This document shows positions 7,815 to 15,425 of a DNA stretch of 50,299 bases, in pieces. A program made the translations under genes and the position numbers. Position 1 is the first letter of the stretch; the number at the start of each line of letters is the position of its first letter. A model generated the notes under the pieces. It saw only the letters and a program-made list of their open reading frames with translations, was not told the origin of the DNA and searched no databases. The stretch is from Alphaproteobacteria bacterium. GTDB lineage: Bacteria; Pseudomonadota; Alphaproteobacteria; JAJTHO01; CANGXP01. The stretch spans positions 1 through 50,299 of the forward strand of contig CANGXP010000008.1 in NCBI GenBank assembly GCA_947457935.1, given 5' to 3'.

Positions 7815-7982
7815 ATGACCTTTAAATTAACCGCGCCGCAGCTGGCACAACTCAAAACGCTTGCTAATAAAACCACGGCTCTCACTCCAGCAGAAGCAGC
7901 GCAAGGATATAGCTGGCTTTTTCAATGGACGTCTAATGCCGCAGGCACCGCGCCCGCCGCAGGCATGGATTTAGCGGTGTGA
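7815..7982 (+). CDS. Small hypothetical protein, 55 residues
   Basis: ATG at 7815 with AAAGGAAA seven bases or so upstream, stop TGA at 7980-7982. The peptide begins MTFKLTAPQLAQLKTL and contains TALTPAEAAQGYSWLFQW; it ends in an Ala/Pro/Gly-rich tail. It could be a complete small protein or the surviving N-terminus of a longer gene. The duplication of its start at 7053-7083 shows this head has been copied within the locus. No function assigned. Confidence 0.5.
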   Translation: MTFKLTAPQLAQLKTLANKTTALTPAEAAQGYSWLFQWTSNAAGTAPAAGMDLAV

Positions 7983-8013
7983 GCTTGATTTTATAAGGAA
8001 CTAAAGCAGCCGT

Positions 8014-8709
8014 ATGTTAAAACTCCTTGTTGCCCTGTCATTGTTTTTTACGGTTGCCAGTGTGGCGAATGCTGCAAAAAACCCTGTGTTCACCCTTGTG
8101 GACGGCAAGAAATATGAGGTATGCCGCAAGGTAACGGAAATTCTTAATGCGCCAGAAAATAGAAATACTTTTAATCAGAATGATGCCAGCTATGTATTTG
8201 TTATTCCTAAAAAATATAAAGATTTTGGTGTGCCGCAAGGAGAAGACATGACATCAACCGATTGGGAAAAATATATTGGCGAACCGATAGATTATGATCC
8301 TAAATATATACAAATGCGTAAAGAAGGTTTAGCGAAAGTTCATCAGAATTGGCAGCGGGGAAAATTCGAATATATGCGTAAAGCACATATTAACATTGAC
8401 AATTTTACCAAGAAAGAAACTATTATCTTTTATAAAAGCAAAACAGATAATTACATCTTTTATATTGTCAGTAAAGATGCCGCTGAAGGGGTACGGAAAG
8501 CATTAGAAAGATCCCTTAATGGCTTTGTTTTTTCGTATCAGGGACGCTGGTTTCAAACGGGGCTTGGTGGTCATGGAGACCGAGGGATTAGCATTATCGA
8601 GAATATCGGCTTTTATGCGGATGGACTACCAAGTTCTGATGTCCATATGATGTCCCGATACGTCTGCGATATTAAAGGACCTCCTCGGCTAAAGGAACTA
8701 TCCTATTGA
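8014..8709 (+). CDS. Hypothetical periplasmic protein, candidate immunity factor
   Basis: 231 residues with a clear signal peptide (MLKLLVALSLFFTVASVANA, cleavage after ANA), so it is exported to the periplasm. The mature part is charged, rich in Lys/Tyr, and contains only two cysteines; no known domain is recognisable to me. A ribosome-binding AAGGA precedes the ATG. It ends 53 bases before the RTX muramidase gene on the same strand. A periplasmic protein encoded next to a peptidoglycan hydrolase is the arrangement expected of a lysozyme inhibitor or immunity protein. That is inference from context only. Confidence 0.6.
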   Translation: MLKLLVALSLFFTVASVANAAKNPVFTLVDGKKYEVCRKVTEILNAPENRNTFNQNDASYVFVIPKKYKDFGVPQGEDMTSTDWEKYIGEPIDYDPKYIQMRKEGLAKVHQNWQRGKFEYMRKAHINIDNFTKKETIIFYKSKTDNYIFYIVSKDAAEGVRKALERSLNGFVFSYQGRWFQTGLGGHGDRGISIIENIGFYADGLPSSDVHMMSRYVCDIKGPPRLKELSY

Positions 8710-8762
8710 TGCAGAACAAAAACTATTTATGAAAATAACGCTATCGAAAAAAGGAACACACC

Positions 8763-10958
8763 ATGCTCTACAACCCCTTAACCCAAGCCGATTATAACAC
8801 AAAACGATATAATCTCATTAAACTTGTTGAGGAAAACAATAAGGTAAAATTGACTATTTATGATGATGGTAAGGGGAATGCTACTATTGGCGTGGGCATG
8901 AATTTGAAGGCAACGAACATTAGGAATGCTGTGATCGAGGGGCTTTTTCCTAATCCTACTAATGATGCGGCTACAAGAGCGTTTAAGGATGAGCTGGGTC
9001 GTATCATAGATTCAACCCCCGTCAGTCAAGTTCAAGCTGCATTAGATGCGAGGGTTGCCGCATGGGCAAGAACCCACCCTGGAACACGCACAAGCTTCAG
9101 ATTTTCTGGAGACACTGAAGTGTTCAATGTTTTTAATGCTATTGCTCAAACATATGAAAATAAAGTAAACGCATGGCAGGGCGGGATTCCTACCACTGCA
9201 CAAGAACGGCTTGCGTTGTTTTCTCTTTCGTATAACACAAAAGACGGTGCAAAAAGTCTGTTGGGAACGGGGCTTAAAGCAGGAATTATTAACCCCAATA
9301 ACGCAGCGGGGCGTGCTGAGGCATGGTATCAAATTCGCTATGTATCGAATGGGGATAAATTGGCAGGGATAGCGAAGCGACGTTTTTATGAAGCCAATAC
9401 GTTCGGGTTATATTACAATCCTGCGAGCGTTTCAGCTGACGATGCAAAAGAAGTAGCCAAAATGTATACCGTGCATCGTGATGGTATTCTCACCTATGAA
9501 ACAACCTACAAGGCACAGCTAACGGCGGATTATAATAGCGGCGGTATTGTGCAAGATATTAATCTGAGTATGAAACCCGCTATCACTGCCCTTAAAAAAG
9601 AATATAACATTGATGTGGCGATGGTTCTAGAAGAAGTGCAAATTGCCTACGCTGCAAGCACAGGGATAGTAGCACGTCCGAATCTCACAGGGGATACGGG
9701 AAAGGCTTACGATACCACCGCGAATGATCAAGATTTGCTGATTGGCGATGCGGCTGCAAATATTTTGGATGGCGGTAAGGGTAACGATGCGTTGGTGGGG
9801 AATGACGGCAACGACACCCTCAAAGGCGGAGAGGGAGACGACTGGCTGCAAGGCGGTAAGGGCAATGATATTCTCGATGGGGGTTTGGGCAAAGATACCG
9901 CGGATTATAGCAATGAGACAGCCGCAATCACCTTAACCCTGAAGAAAAATACGGATCCGAAAGCAACAGGGATTGCAGGAACGCTAACCGTGGGCGGCAG
10001 TGGCACAGACACGCTTTCAAGCATTGAAGTGTTAGCATTAAGCAAGGTTGATGACATTGTGAAAGTGCAGAATTTTTCTCAAGGCGTAACGCTGGATGGC
10101 TTGGCGGGGAATGACACGTTAGATTTTGCAACGGCAACAAACGCCGTAACAGTCGATGCAGGTACACAAAAAATCGCGCTGCTTGCCAATACAATGGCGT
10201 ACACCAATTTTGAAACCTTTAGTGGCAGTGCGTTTGATGATACGTTCAAACTCAAGGGCACCGAGAAAAAAGTGAGTGGCGGGGCAGGGGTTGACACGGT
10301 GGATGTATCGCTGGCCACAACGGGCGTGACGCTCACCTCTAAAGTTGTTGCGAATACGCTGCAATATAAGGATGTGGAAATCTTCAAAGGGTCAACAAAG
10401 AACGATACGTTTAATATGCTTTCCACGGCAAAAAGCATCGATGGCGGCGCTGGAAGAGACACCTTAAGTTTTGCGGATAGCACCGCAGGGGTAATCGTCA
10501 ATGATCCCACGAAAACGGGGAATATTGTTGCCACAAATATCGAGGAATATATTGGCTCAAACTATAACGATCGTATCAAGGGCACGGCGGGGAACGATGT
10601 GTTCCGTGATGGGGCAGGCAACGATGTGATTTTCGGGGAAGGCGGCAATGATATCTATTATGCAGGTACAGGCGATGATATTTATGCCCTCGGCGATGCG
10701 GGAGATAATTTTATTTTCGCAGGTAGTTATGGGTTTGATGCCATTTACGATGCCCGCAAGGGTGTTGCTGTAAAAATGAGTGGGTTTGATCTGTCGAGCG
10801 TGACATGGCAATCAAAAGCATTTGGTGCGTACTACACAGGGGCGGGCGGTGCGTTGACTTTGTATAAAGATGCGCAGCATGTTCAGATTAACGACACTGC
10901 AGGCAATACATTATTTTTGGGGAATGCTATTACCAATGGGTTGATCACTTTTGGGTAG
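8763..10958 (+). CDS. RTX protein with N-terminal T4-lysozyme/pesticin-like muramidase domain
   Basis: 731 residues with no signal peptide. Residues 20-48 (VEENNKVKLTIYDDGKGNAT, then IGVGMNL) resemble the catalytic face of T4-type lysozymes: Glu23/24, Asp34/35 and Thr41 could be the Glu-Asp-Thr triad, with a two-residue insertion relative to T4. Further on, RAEAWYQIRY and GIAKRRFYEA fit the helical lobe. Two blocks of RTX nonapeptides (GGxGxDxxx; about 325-380 and 600-655) would bind calcium outside the cell. The C-terminus lacks cysteine and resembles type I secretion substrates. It probably cleaves peptidoglycan of other cells, or remodels the producer's own wall. No type I exporter genes are in the window. 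AAAGGAAC precedes the start. Confidence 0.75.
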   Translation: MLYNPLTQADYNTKRYNLIKLVEENNKVKLTIYDDGKGNATIGVGMNLKATNIRNAVIEGLFPNPTNDAATRAFKDELGRIIDSTPVSQVQAALDARVAAWARTHPGTRTSFRFSGDTEVFNVFNAIAQTYENKVNAWQGGIPTTAQERLALFSLSYNTKDGAKSLLGTGLKAGIINPNNAAGRAEAWYQIRYVSNGDKLAGIAKRRFYEANTFGLYYNPASVSADDAKEVAKMYTVHRDGILTYETTYKAQLTADYNSGGIVQDINLSMKPAITALKKEYNIDVAMVLEEVQIAYAASTGIVARPNLTGDTGKAYDTTANDQDLLIGDAAANILDGGKGNDALVGNDGNDTLKGGEGDDWLQGGKGNDILDGGLGKDTADYSNETAAITLTLKKNTDPKATGIAGTLTVGGSGTDTLSSIEVLALSKVDDIVKVQNFSQGVTLDGLAGNDTLDFATATNAVTVDAGTQKIALLANTMAYTNFETFSGSAFDDTFKLKGTEKKVSGGAGVDTVDVSLATTGVTLTSKVVANTLQYKDVEIFKGSTKNDTFNMLSTAKSIDGGAGRDTLSFADSTAGVIVNDPTKTGNIVATNIEEYIGSNYNDRIKGTAGNDVFRDGAGNDVIFGEGGNDIYYAGTGDDIYALGDAGDNFIFAGSYGFDAIYDARKGVAVKMSGFDLSSVTWQSKAFGAYYTGAGGALTLYKDAQHVQINDTAGNTLFLGNAITNGLITFG

Positions 10959-11023
10959 TTTTTAAGTATGCGTTCGTTTCGGGACAAGCTCTAAAGGAAC
11001 ACCTTGTGAGGTAAGTAACTCGA

Positions 11024-11129
11024 CCCCAGCTTCCCGCTGCGCAAGCGCCTGCGCGGCGAGTCGCTGGTGATTCGCCACTCCCGCAACGACTGCCTGCGGT
11101 GCGAATTACCAGCGGAAGCTGGTATCCAG
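11024..11129. repeat. REP-like palindrome family 1, copy a
   Basis: The right arm AGCGGAAGCTGGTATCCAG (11111-11129) and the left CCAGCTTCCCGCTG (11027-11040) are imperfect inverted repeats. The same sequence occurs as a near-perfect element at 20309-20393 and as a half unit at 14252-14286. The loop here is longer and GC-rich (GCGCAAGCGCCTGCGC). First part of the ~600-bp gene-free stretch 10959-11570. Confidence 0.75.
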
Positions 11130-11183
11130 AAACTCTTTAGAAATTTAAGCGGATTGGTATAACTACCCAGCTACCGGAGTATC

Positions 11184-11230
11184 GTCACCCCGCTACCTCG
11201 ACTGATAAGGAGAGGAAGTGCGGGGTCTGG
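11184..11230. repeat. REP-like palindrome family 2, copy a
   Basis: GTCACCCCGCTACCTCGA at the left end and GGAAGTGCGGGGTCTGG at the right end. Reverse-complemented, it matches 15325-15377, where CCAGACCCCGCACTTCC and TAGCGGGGTGAC recur. CCCCGC and GCGGGG can pair to form a stem. Sits between the family 1 palindrome and the tandem repeat. Confidence 0.75.
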
Positions 11231-11281
11231 ATTTTTTTGATGACTTGTTGCACTATCCTCTTATCGGGTAGTTTTTTCATG

Positions 11282-11556
11282 CCATAAAAAACACGCGGTG
11301 CAAAAAATAATTTTCCAAGTTGACTTGAAACCCGCAGAAATAAACCGTCTCAGCCGATTTTTTGTGTTGGACGATTGTTGTAAACTATTGATTTATAATG
11401 ATTTTAAAAAATAAAAAAGACCGTAAAAAACACGATGTAAAAAATATTTTTTATCCGTTGGCTTGAAAGGCGCGGAAATCAATCGTTATAGCCGATTATT
11501 TTGCATTTAAAGTTATTTGTATTATTGTACAATGCATTGATATACAATGATTTTTT
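11282..11556. repeat. Two-unit diverged tandem repeat, period about 139 bp
   Basis: Unit 1 starts CCATAAAAAACACG (11282) and unit 2 starts CCGTAAAAAACACG (11421). Each then carries GTTGRCTTGAAA, a purine-rich CGGAAATMAA-like run, AGCCGATT, and ends TTGATWTAYAATGATTTT. The units share landmarks in the same order but have diverged by substitutions and small indels. The region is very AT-rich and has no convincing ORF. It lies between the convergent RTX and comF genes. I know no family for it. Confidence 0.7.
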
Positions 11557-11570
11557 AGAATAGGAATTTC

Positions 11571-12362
11571 TCAAGAAAGAATGCTCGTTGCAGTGCTGTT
11601 ATCTGAAATGCCTTGAAACGCGCTTAAATCAAGGGTTTCGTCCATATCTTCTGCACGAACAACGCGTGCAGCGCAAATCCACGAAACGCTTGCTACGCCT
11701 GCCTTTAAGAGCACCTCTGTGCATTCTGTTAATGTCGCCCCTGTTGTCCACACATCATCAATCAGCGCAACGTGTTTGTTTCTAAGGCGTTCGGGGTGTT
11801 TTACCGCAAAAGCACCCTGCACATTCGACAGGCGTTCTCGTTGCTTCAAAGACTGTTGTGGCGGCGTTGCACGAATCCGCTGTAACGCTTGTGTATCAAG
11901 GGTTTTACCGGTTTTTTTTGCAAGAATGCTGGCGAGAATTGCGGACTGATTATATTTTCGCTTCATTAACCGTTTCCAATGCAGCGGAACGGGCAGAAAA
12001 CAATGGATCTCGGGGATAATATCACTTGCAGCATTGAGCATCCAACCTGCTAAAAGGGTTGCATGTTGCGTCTGATCCGCATGTTTAAACTTCAGCAATA
12101 AATTTTTACTTTTATCATTATAAATCAATGCACTACGAGCATTTTTGCAGGGCATATTTTCGCAAGAACACACATTCCCCGTCTCAAAAACTTTCGGCAA
12201 TCCACATTTTTCACACCACGGCTTACTAATAAAACTTAAGCTTTGCCAGCAAGACGCACAGATACTGCGGCTTTCCTGCACCAGTACCCCGCATTCTAAA
12301 CAGCGCGGCGGCAAGACAATATGCGTGATTATTTTCAAAACACTGGTAAGACTAGACCGCAT
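11571..12362 (-). CDS. comF: ComF-family phosphoribosyltransferase-like protein
   Basis: About 263 residues. The N-terminus has cysteine pairs (CLECG, CASC, CEKCG, CSCENMPC) that fit a double-zinc ribbon, and the C-terminus has the phosphoribosyltransferase signature VALIDDVWTTGATLTE. ComF proteins are linked to DNA uptake and fork-associated functions; the biochemical role in alphaproteobacteria is not settled. The ATG at 12362 is chosen over an in-frame GTG at 12371. The start is divergent from and overlaps the methyltransferase start: CATG at 12360-12363 holds both ATGs. The first residues may carry little regulatory space between the two genes. Confidence 0.88.
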   Translation of the reverse strand: MRSSLTSVLKIITHIVLPPRCLECGVLVQESRSICASCWQSLSFISKPWCEKCGLPKVFETGNVCSCENMPCKNARSALIYNDKSKNLLLKFKHADQTQHATLLAGWMLNAASDIIPEIHCFLPVPLHWKRLMKRKYNQSAILASILAKKTGKTLDTQALQRIRATPPQQSLKQRERLSNVQGAFAVKHPERLRNKHVALIDDVWTTGATLTECTEVLLKAGVASVSWICAARVVRAEDMDETLDLSAFQGISDNSTATSILS

Positions 12363-13212
12363 GACAGACACATTTTTGTTTGATAGAAAACGTTTGAAAT
12401 CCTTGCAGCAAAAGGCTGTTGCGAGATATGGGCAGTATGATTTTTTGCAACAACAGGCAGCTCTCAGCGTGGTTGATCAAATCGCCGATCTCCAAACATT
12501 TTTCCCCCTTGCTGCAACCGTTGGTGATTATCACGCTATCTTAGCGACAACTTTACAGCAACATAATCGTATTGAAACCGTTTATTCAAGCCACTTTTGG
12601 CAACAACAAAAAACCGATTTTGTGTGTGCGGAAGATTTTTTGCCTTTTGCCCCGCAAAGCCTTGATTTGCTTGCGAGTTGTGGCAGTTTGCAATCGGTAA
12701 ATGATGTGGTGGGGCATTTGATACAGGCACGGCAAGCCTTGCGCCCTGATGGGCTGTATATCTGCGCGTTTTGGGGCGGCGAGACTTTAAAAGAATTGAA
12801 AGAATGCCTCCATGCCGCTGAAATTGAGTTGAACGGCGGGGTAAGCCCGCGTTTTTCACCGTCAATTTTTGTGAAAGATGCAGGAATGCTGTTGCAACGC
12901 GCGGGTTTCGCGTTGCCTGTGGTGACACAAGAAACGCTGACCATCACCTATCCCGATATTTTCGCGCTGATCAAGGATTTGCGGGGTATGGCAGCCACCA
13001 ACATTGTTACCCAACAAAATAAGAAAATACCCCCGAAAGCCTTATTTTTAAGGGCTGAGCAGCTTTATAAAGAACGATATAGCACGCCCGAAAATCGGTT
13101 AATTGCAACAGCAGAATTGATTGTCATGGCAGGGTTTGCGCCCGCATCCACCCAGCAACAGCCCCTTAAACGGGGCAGTGCGAAAGTGAGCCTAGGAGAC
13201 GTGCTGCAATAG
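12361..13212 (+). CDS. SAM-dependent methyltransferase, BioC/NDUFAF5-like
   Basis: 283 residues. The opening FLFDRKRLKSLQQKAVARY, with the later FLPFAPQSLDLLASCGSLQ and ARQALRPDGLYICAFWGGETLKEL, matches the class I methyltransferase family that includes BioC and mitochondrial complex I assembly factor NDUFAF5. NDUFAF5 homologues sit next to comF in many alphaproteobacteria. The usual glycine-rich SAM loop is weak here. An open frame extends upstream to 12145 across comF, but homology starts at 12361. Its 3' end overlaps the convergent lpxC 3' end by 21 bp. The actual substrate is unknown. Confidence 0.75.
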   Translation: MTDTFLFDRKRLKSLQQKAVARYGQYDFLQQQAALSVVDQIADLQTFFPLAATVGDYHAILATTLQQHNRIETVYSSHFWQQQKTDFVCAEDFLPFAPQSLDLLASCGSLQSVNDVVGHLIQARQALRPDGLYICAFWGGETLKELKECLHAAEIELNGGVSPRFSPSIFVKDAGMLLQRAGFALPVVTQETLTITYPDIFALIKDLRGMAATNIVTQQNKKIPPKALFLRAEQLYKERYSTPENRLIATAELIVMAGFAPASTQQQPLKRGSAKVSLGDVLQ

Positions 13213-14118
13213 TTGTTCTTTAGGGGCAGGGGCTTTGACGCTGTTTGCTGTTGCATTCACTTCGCGCCATGCCGTTTTATCGGTAAATAAGGCTTCTAGT
13301 AGCTTGTAATTGAGGTAATGCCCTGAACGCACCCCATGGAAATGTCCTAACAGTGGCAACCCTGCGAGTGACAAATCGCCGATGGCATCCAGCACTTTGT
13401 GGCGCACAAACTCATCGTGATAGCGCAAACCTTCTTCATTAAGAACGGCATCGCCTTCAACCACCACGGCGTTTTTAAGCGATCCGCCTTTGGCAAGCCC
13501 CTTTTCCCGCAACTGGGAAATTTCTTGGGCAAAACCGAATGTGCGAGCGCGGCTGGTAGCCTTGCGGAAAGAGCTATCTGTGACAGTTAGCATAAAGGTT
13601 TGCTTACCGATAGCATGGCTTTGAAAGTCAATATCGCAGGAAACGGTGAAGCCATCGCTGGGGGTGATGCTGGCGGATTTTTCGCCGTCTTGGATGGAAA
13701 CAGGTTTTAAAATTTTGATGTAACGGCGCGGCGCTGCTTGTTTTTGGATGCCAGCACAATCAATAAGGAAGACAAACGGTTGTGCGCTGCCGTCCATGAT
13801 CGGCACTTCCACGCCGTCTAACGCCACGATAACATTGTCAATGCCGCAACCTTGAAAGGCGGCGAGAAGATGCTCAATGGTGGCAACGCTTGCGCCGCTT
13901 TCATGGCGCAAGGTGGTGCACAGCGGAGAAGGGATGACGTGTTTCCAGTTGGCGGGGATTTCAACAATCTTGCCTTGGTATTGCAGGATAAAAACAATGC
14001 CTGTGTTGGGATCAGCAGGGTGCAGCGTCATGGTGACAGGCGCACCACTGTGCAAGCCCACCCCTGTGCAGGAGATGATATTTTTGAGGGTGTTTTGGAA
14101 GATGGGTAGATCAGCCAT
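13192..14118 (-). CDS. lpxC: UDP-3-O-acyl-N-acetylglucosamine deacetylase
   Basis: Zinc deacetylase that commits to lipid A synthesis, about 308 residues. The two-fold LpxC architecture is visible: domain I with LKNIISCTGVGLHSG and TIEHLLAAFQGCGIDN (first zinc His), domain II with RHKVLDAIGDLSLAG (His and Asp ligands) and GHFHGVRSGHYLNY. Its presence implies a lipopolysaccharide outer membrane. A GTG at 14130 is in frame, but the ATG at 14118 begins the conserved part. In most alphaproteobacteria lpxC lies just downstream of ftsZ; here it is about 31 kb away. A good promoter lies at 14157-14185. Confidence 0.95.
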   Translation of the reverse strand: MADLPIFQNTLKNIISCTGVGLHSGAPVTMTLHPADPNTGIVFILQYQGKIVEIPANWKHVIPSPLCTTLRHESGASVATIEHLLAAFQGCGIDNVIVALDGVEVPIMDGSAQPFVFLIDCAGIQKQAAPRRYIKILKPVSIQDGEKSASITPSDGFTVSCDIDFQSHAIGKQTFMLTVTDSSFRKATSRARTFGFAQEISQLREKGLAKGGSLKNAVVVEGDAVLNEEGLRYHDEFVRHKVLDAIGDLSLAGLPLLGHFHGVRSGHYLNYKLLEALFTDKTAWREVNATANSVKAPAPKEQLLQHVS

Positions 14119-14156
14119 TAGGGTGCTCACAGAGGATTATTATTTTTATTTCTCTG

Positions 14157-14185
14157 TTTATACAATGTTTGCTGCACCTGCACAA
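14157..14185 (-). promoter_or_regulatory. Sigma-70 promoter for lpxC
   Basis: On the minus strand TTGTGC (14185-14180) and TATAAA (14162-14157) are separated by exactly 17 bases. Transcription should start near 14150, leaving a leader of about 20-30 nt. Confidence 0.6.
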
Positions 14186-14251
14186 ATCACGCTTTGTTTC
14201 GGATTGTTACAGGAGAGCTGATATCAAGCGTCATGTTGACGAATAAAGCAA

Positions 14252-14286
14252 CTGGACACCAGCTTTCGCTGGTGATTCGCCACTCT
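14252..14286. repeat. REP-like palindrome family 1, half unit (copy b)
   Basis: CTGGACACCAGCTTTCGCTGG followed by TGATTCGCCACTC matches the left arm of the element at 20309-20393 and parts of 11024-11129. A small ACCAGC-tttc-GCTGGT hairpin is present. It lies just downstream of the helical-repeat gene. Confidence 0.75.
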
Positions 14287-14317
14287 CAAGGGATATTTTT
14301 TTGCTGTAAAGAGAAAT

Positions 14318-15286
14318 CTAGGTGTTTTGTGTGGAAGGCAAAAGCGTTGTGGCTATTTCAGGGTGTCTTTCAAGGTAAGCGTCACGTGATCTTTCTGCTT
14401 GCGTGATCGCATCGGCATTGCCTGTGCCATCTCTGTACCCGTGCGCCATTTCCACAGCGTTTTGCAGATAGTTCCAAGCCTCAGGATTATTTTGTTTCTC
14501 TAAAAATTCACCGTATCGAATGTAGTTGCAGATGCGTTTATACTCGGGGTCTTCCGTTTCAGGAAGTGTTTCGGTAAGCGCAAAGGATTCTTTGAAAAGG
14601 GTTTCTGCTTCTTCATAAAATAAGGTTATTTGCGTTTTAAAACTTGCTGATGCTTCACGGAGAGGGGCGCATAGGTCTTCTTGATTAGGAAAATCCTTAT
14701 GGGTTTCTAGCAGAGTATCGAGAATTTTTAAAGAATTTTGACTTAGATCCGCAAGCTCTACAGCAGCAACGGCTTGTGTATGGATAAGGTCAACCAACGC
14801 TCCAGAATCGGGCATAAGTTCTCTTGCAACAGGAAGACGTTCCCCATTAAACGCATATTTTTCTGCAGGAGACATCATTAAGGACAGTTGTCCTGCTGCG
14901 TCCATCCACCCTTTTGTGTAGCCCGCTTCTCGTGCGAGTTCCATGGCCTTATTGAGGGTGATGCGTGCCTGTGCGTAGTCTAATGCTGTTCCTTCAGGGG
15001 AGGCAGCTTTTGTGCCATATACTCTATGCACACAGCCGATGGCAGCAAGATTTTGGGCTGCACTTGCATAGTCGCCTACTTCATGCGCTGCAGCAAAGCC
15101 CTGCTCATAATTCCAGAGAGCAGCATCAAGTTTTTGTGGTTTTTCTGCAAAGTGTTTGATGAGTCCTGCAACCCAATATACAGCAGCCTGTTGTTCAGCA
15201 GGGAGAGCGCTAACTTTTTCTACATAGTCACGCACAAAAAGTGGTTTATCGGCATTCCAAATGTCTAGAGCTTCTTGTGGTAGCAT
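14318..15286 (-). CDS. Hypothetical cytoplasmic helical-repeat (TPR-like) protein
   Basis: 322 residues, no signal peptide or membrane segment. The composition is rich in Ala, Glu and Leu, and several stretches look like tetratricopeptide helices: LDAALWNYEQGFAAAHEVGD, then YAQARITLNKAMELAREAG, then FYEEAETLFKESFALTETLP, and NPEAWNYLQNAVEMAH. TPR proteins act as interaction scaffolds; no partner can be named. The gene stands alone, flanked by REP-like repeats (14252-14286 and 15325-15377), which may mark an insertion site. A GGAGG-like sequence precedes the ATG at 15286. Confidence 0.65.
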   Translation of the reverse strand: MLPQEALDIWNADKPLFVRDYVEKVSALPAEQQAAVYWVAGLIKHFAEKPQKLDAALWNYEQGFAAAHEVGDYASAAQNLAAIGCVHRVYGTKAASPEGTALDYAQARITLNKAMELAREAGYTKGWMDAAGQLSLMMSPAEKYAFNGERLPVARELMPDSGALVDLIHTQAVAAVELADLSQNSLKILDTLLETHKDFPNQEDLCAPLREASASFKTQITLFYEEAETLFKESFALTETLPETEDPEYKRICNYIRYGEFLEKQNNPEAWNYLQNAVEMAHGYRDGTGNADAITQAERSRDAYLERHPEIATTLLPSTQNT

Positions 15287-15324
15287 AAAGCCTCCTTAAA
15301 AATACGATAGTAATATATAAAGTT

Positions 15325-15377
15325 CCAGACCCCGCACTTCCCTTCGGTCTTACAGACCTTCAGGGTAGCGGGGTGAC
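15325..15377. repeat. REP-like palindrome family 2, copy b
   Basis: CCAGACCCCGCACTTCC (15325-15341) and GTAGCGGGGTGAC (15365-15377) repeat, in opposite orientation, the element at 11184-11230. CCCCGC and GCGGGG pair across the unit. It also could act as a terminator-like hairpin between the helical-repeat gene and the M23 gene. Confidence 0.75.
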
Positions 15378-15425
15378 GGACTTTGTTTGCGATACTAAAA
15401 AATCGCTGATTATCGCAGTCCAAAA

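Noticed and set aside
11024-11556. CRISPR array.
   Set aside because: There are only two or three diverged repeats, with no regular spacer and no cas genes in the window.
12145-12360. Longer start for the methyltransferase.
   Set aside because: The extension lies antisense to comF and has no homology to the family; MTDTFLFDRK at 12361 matches the known beginning.
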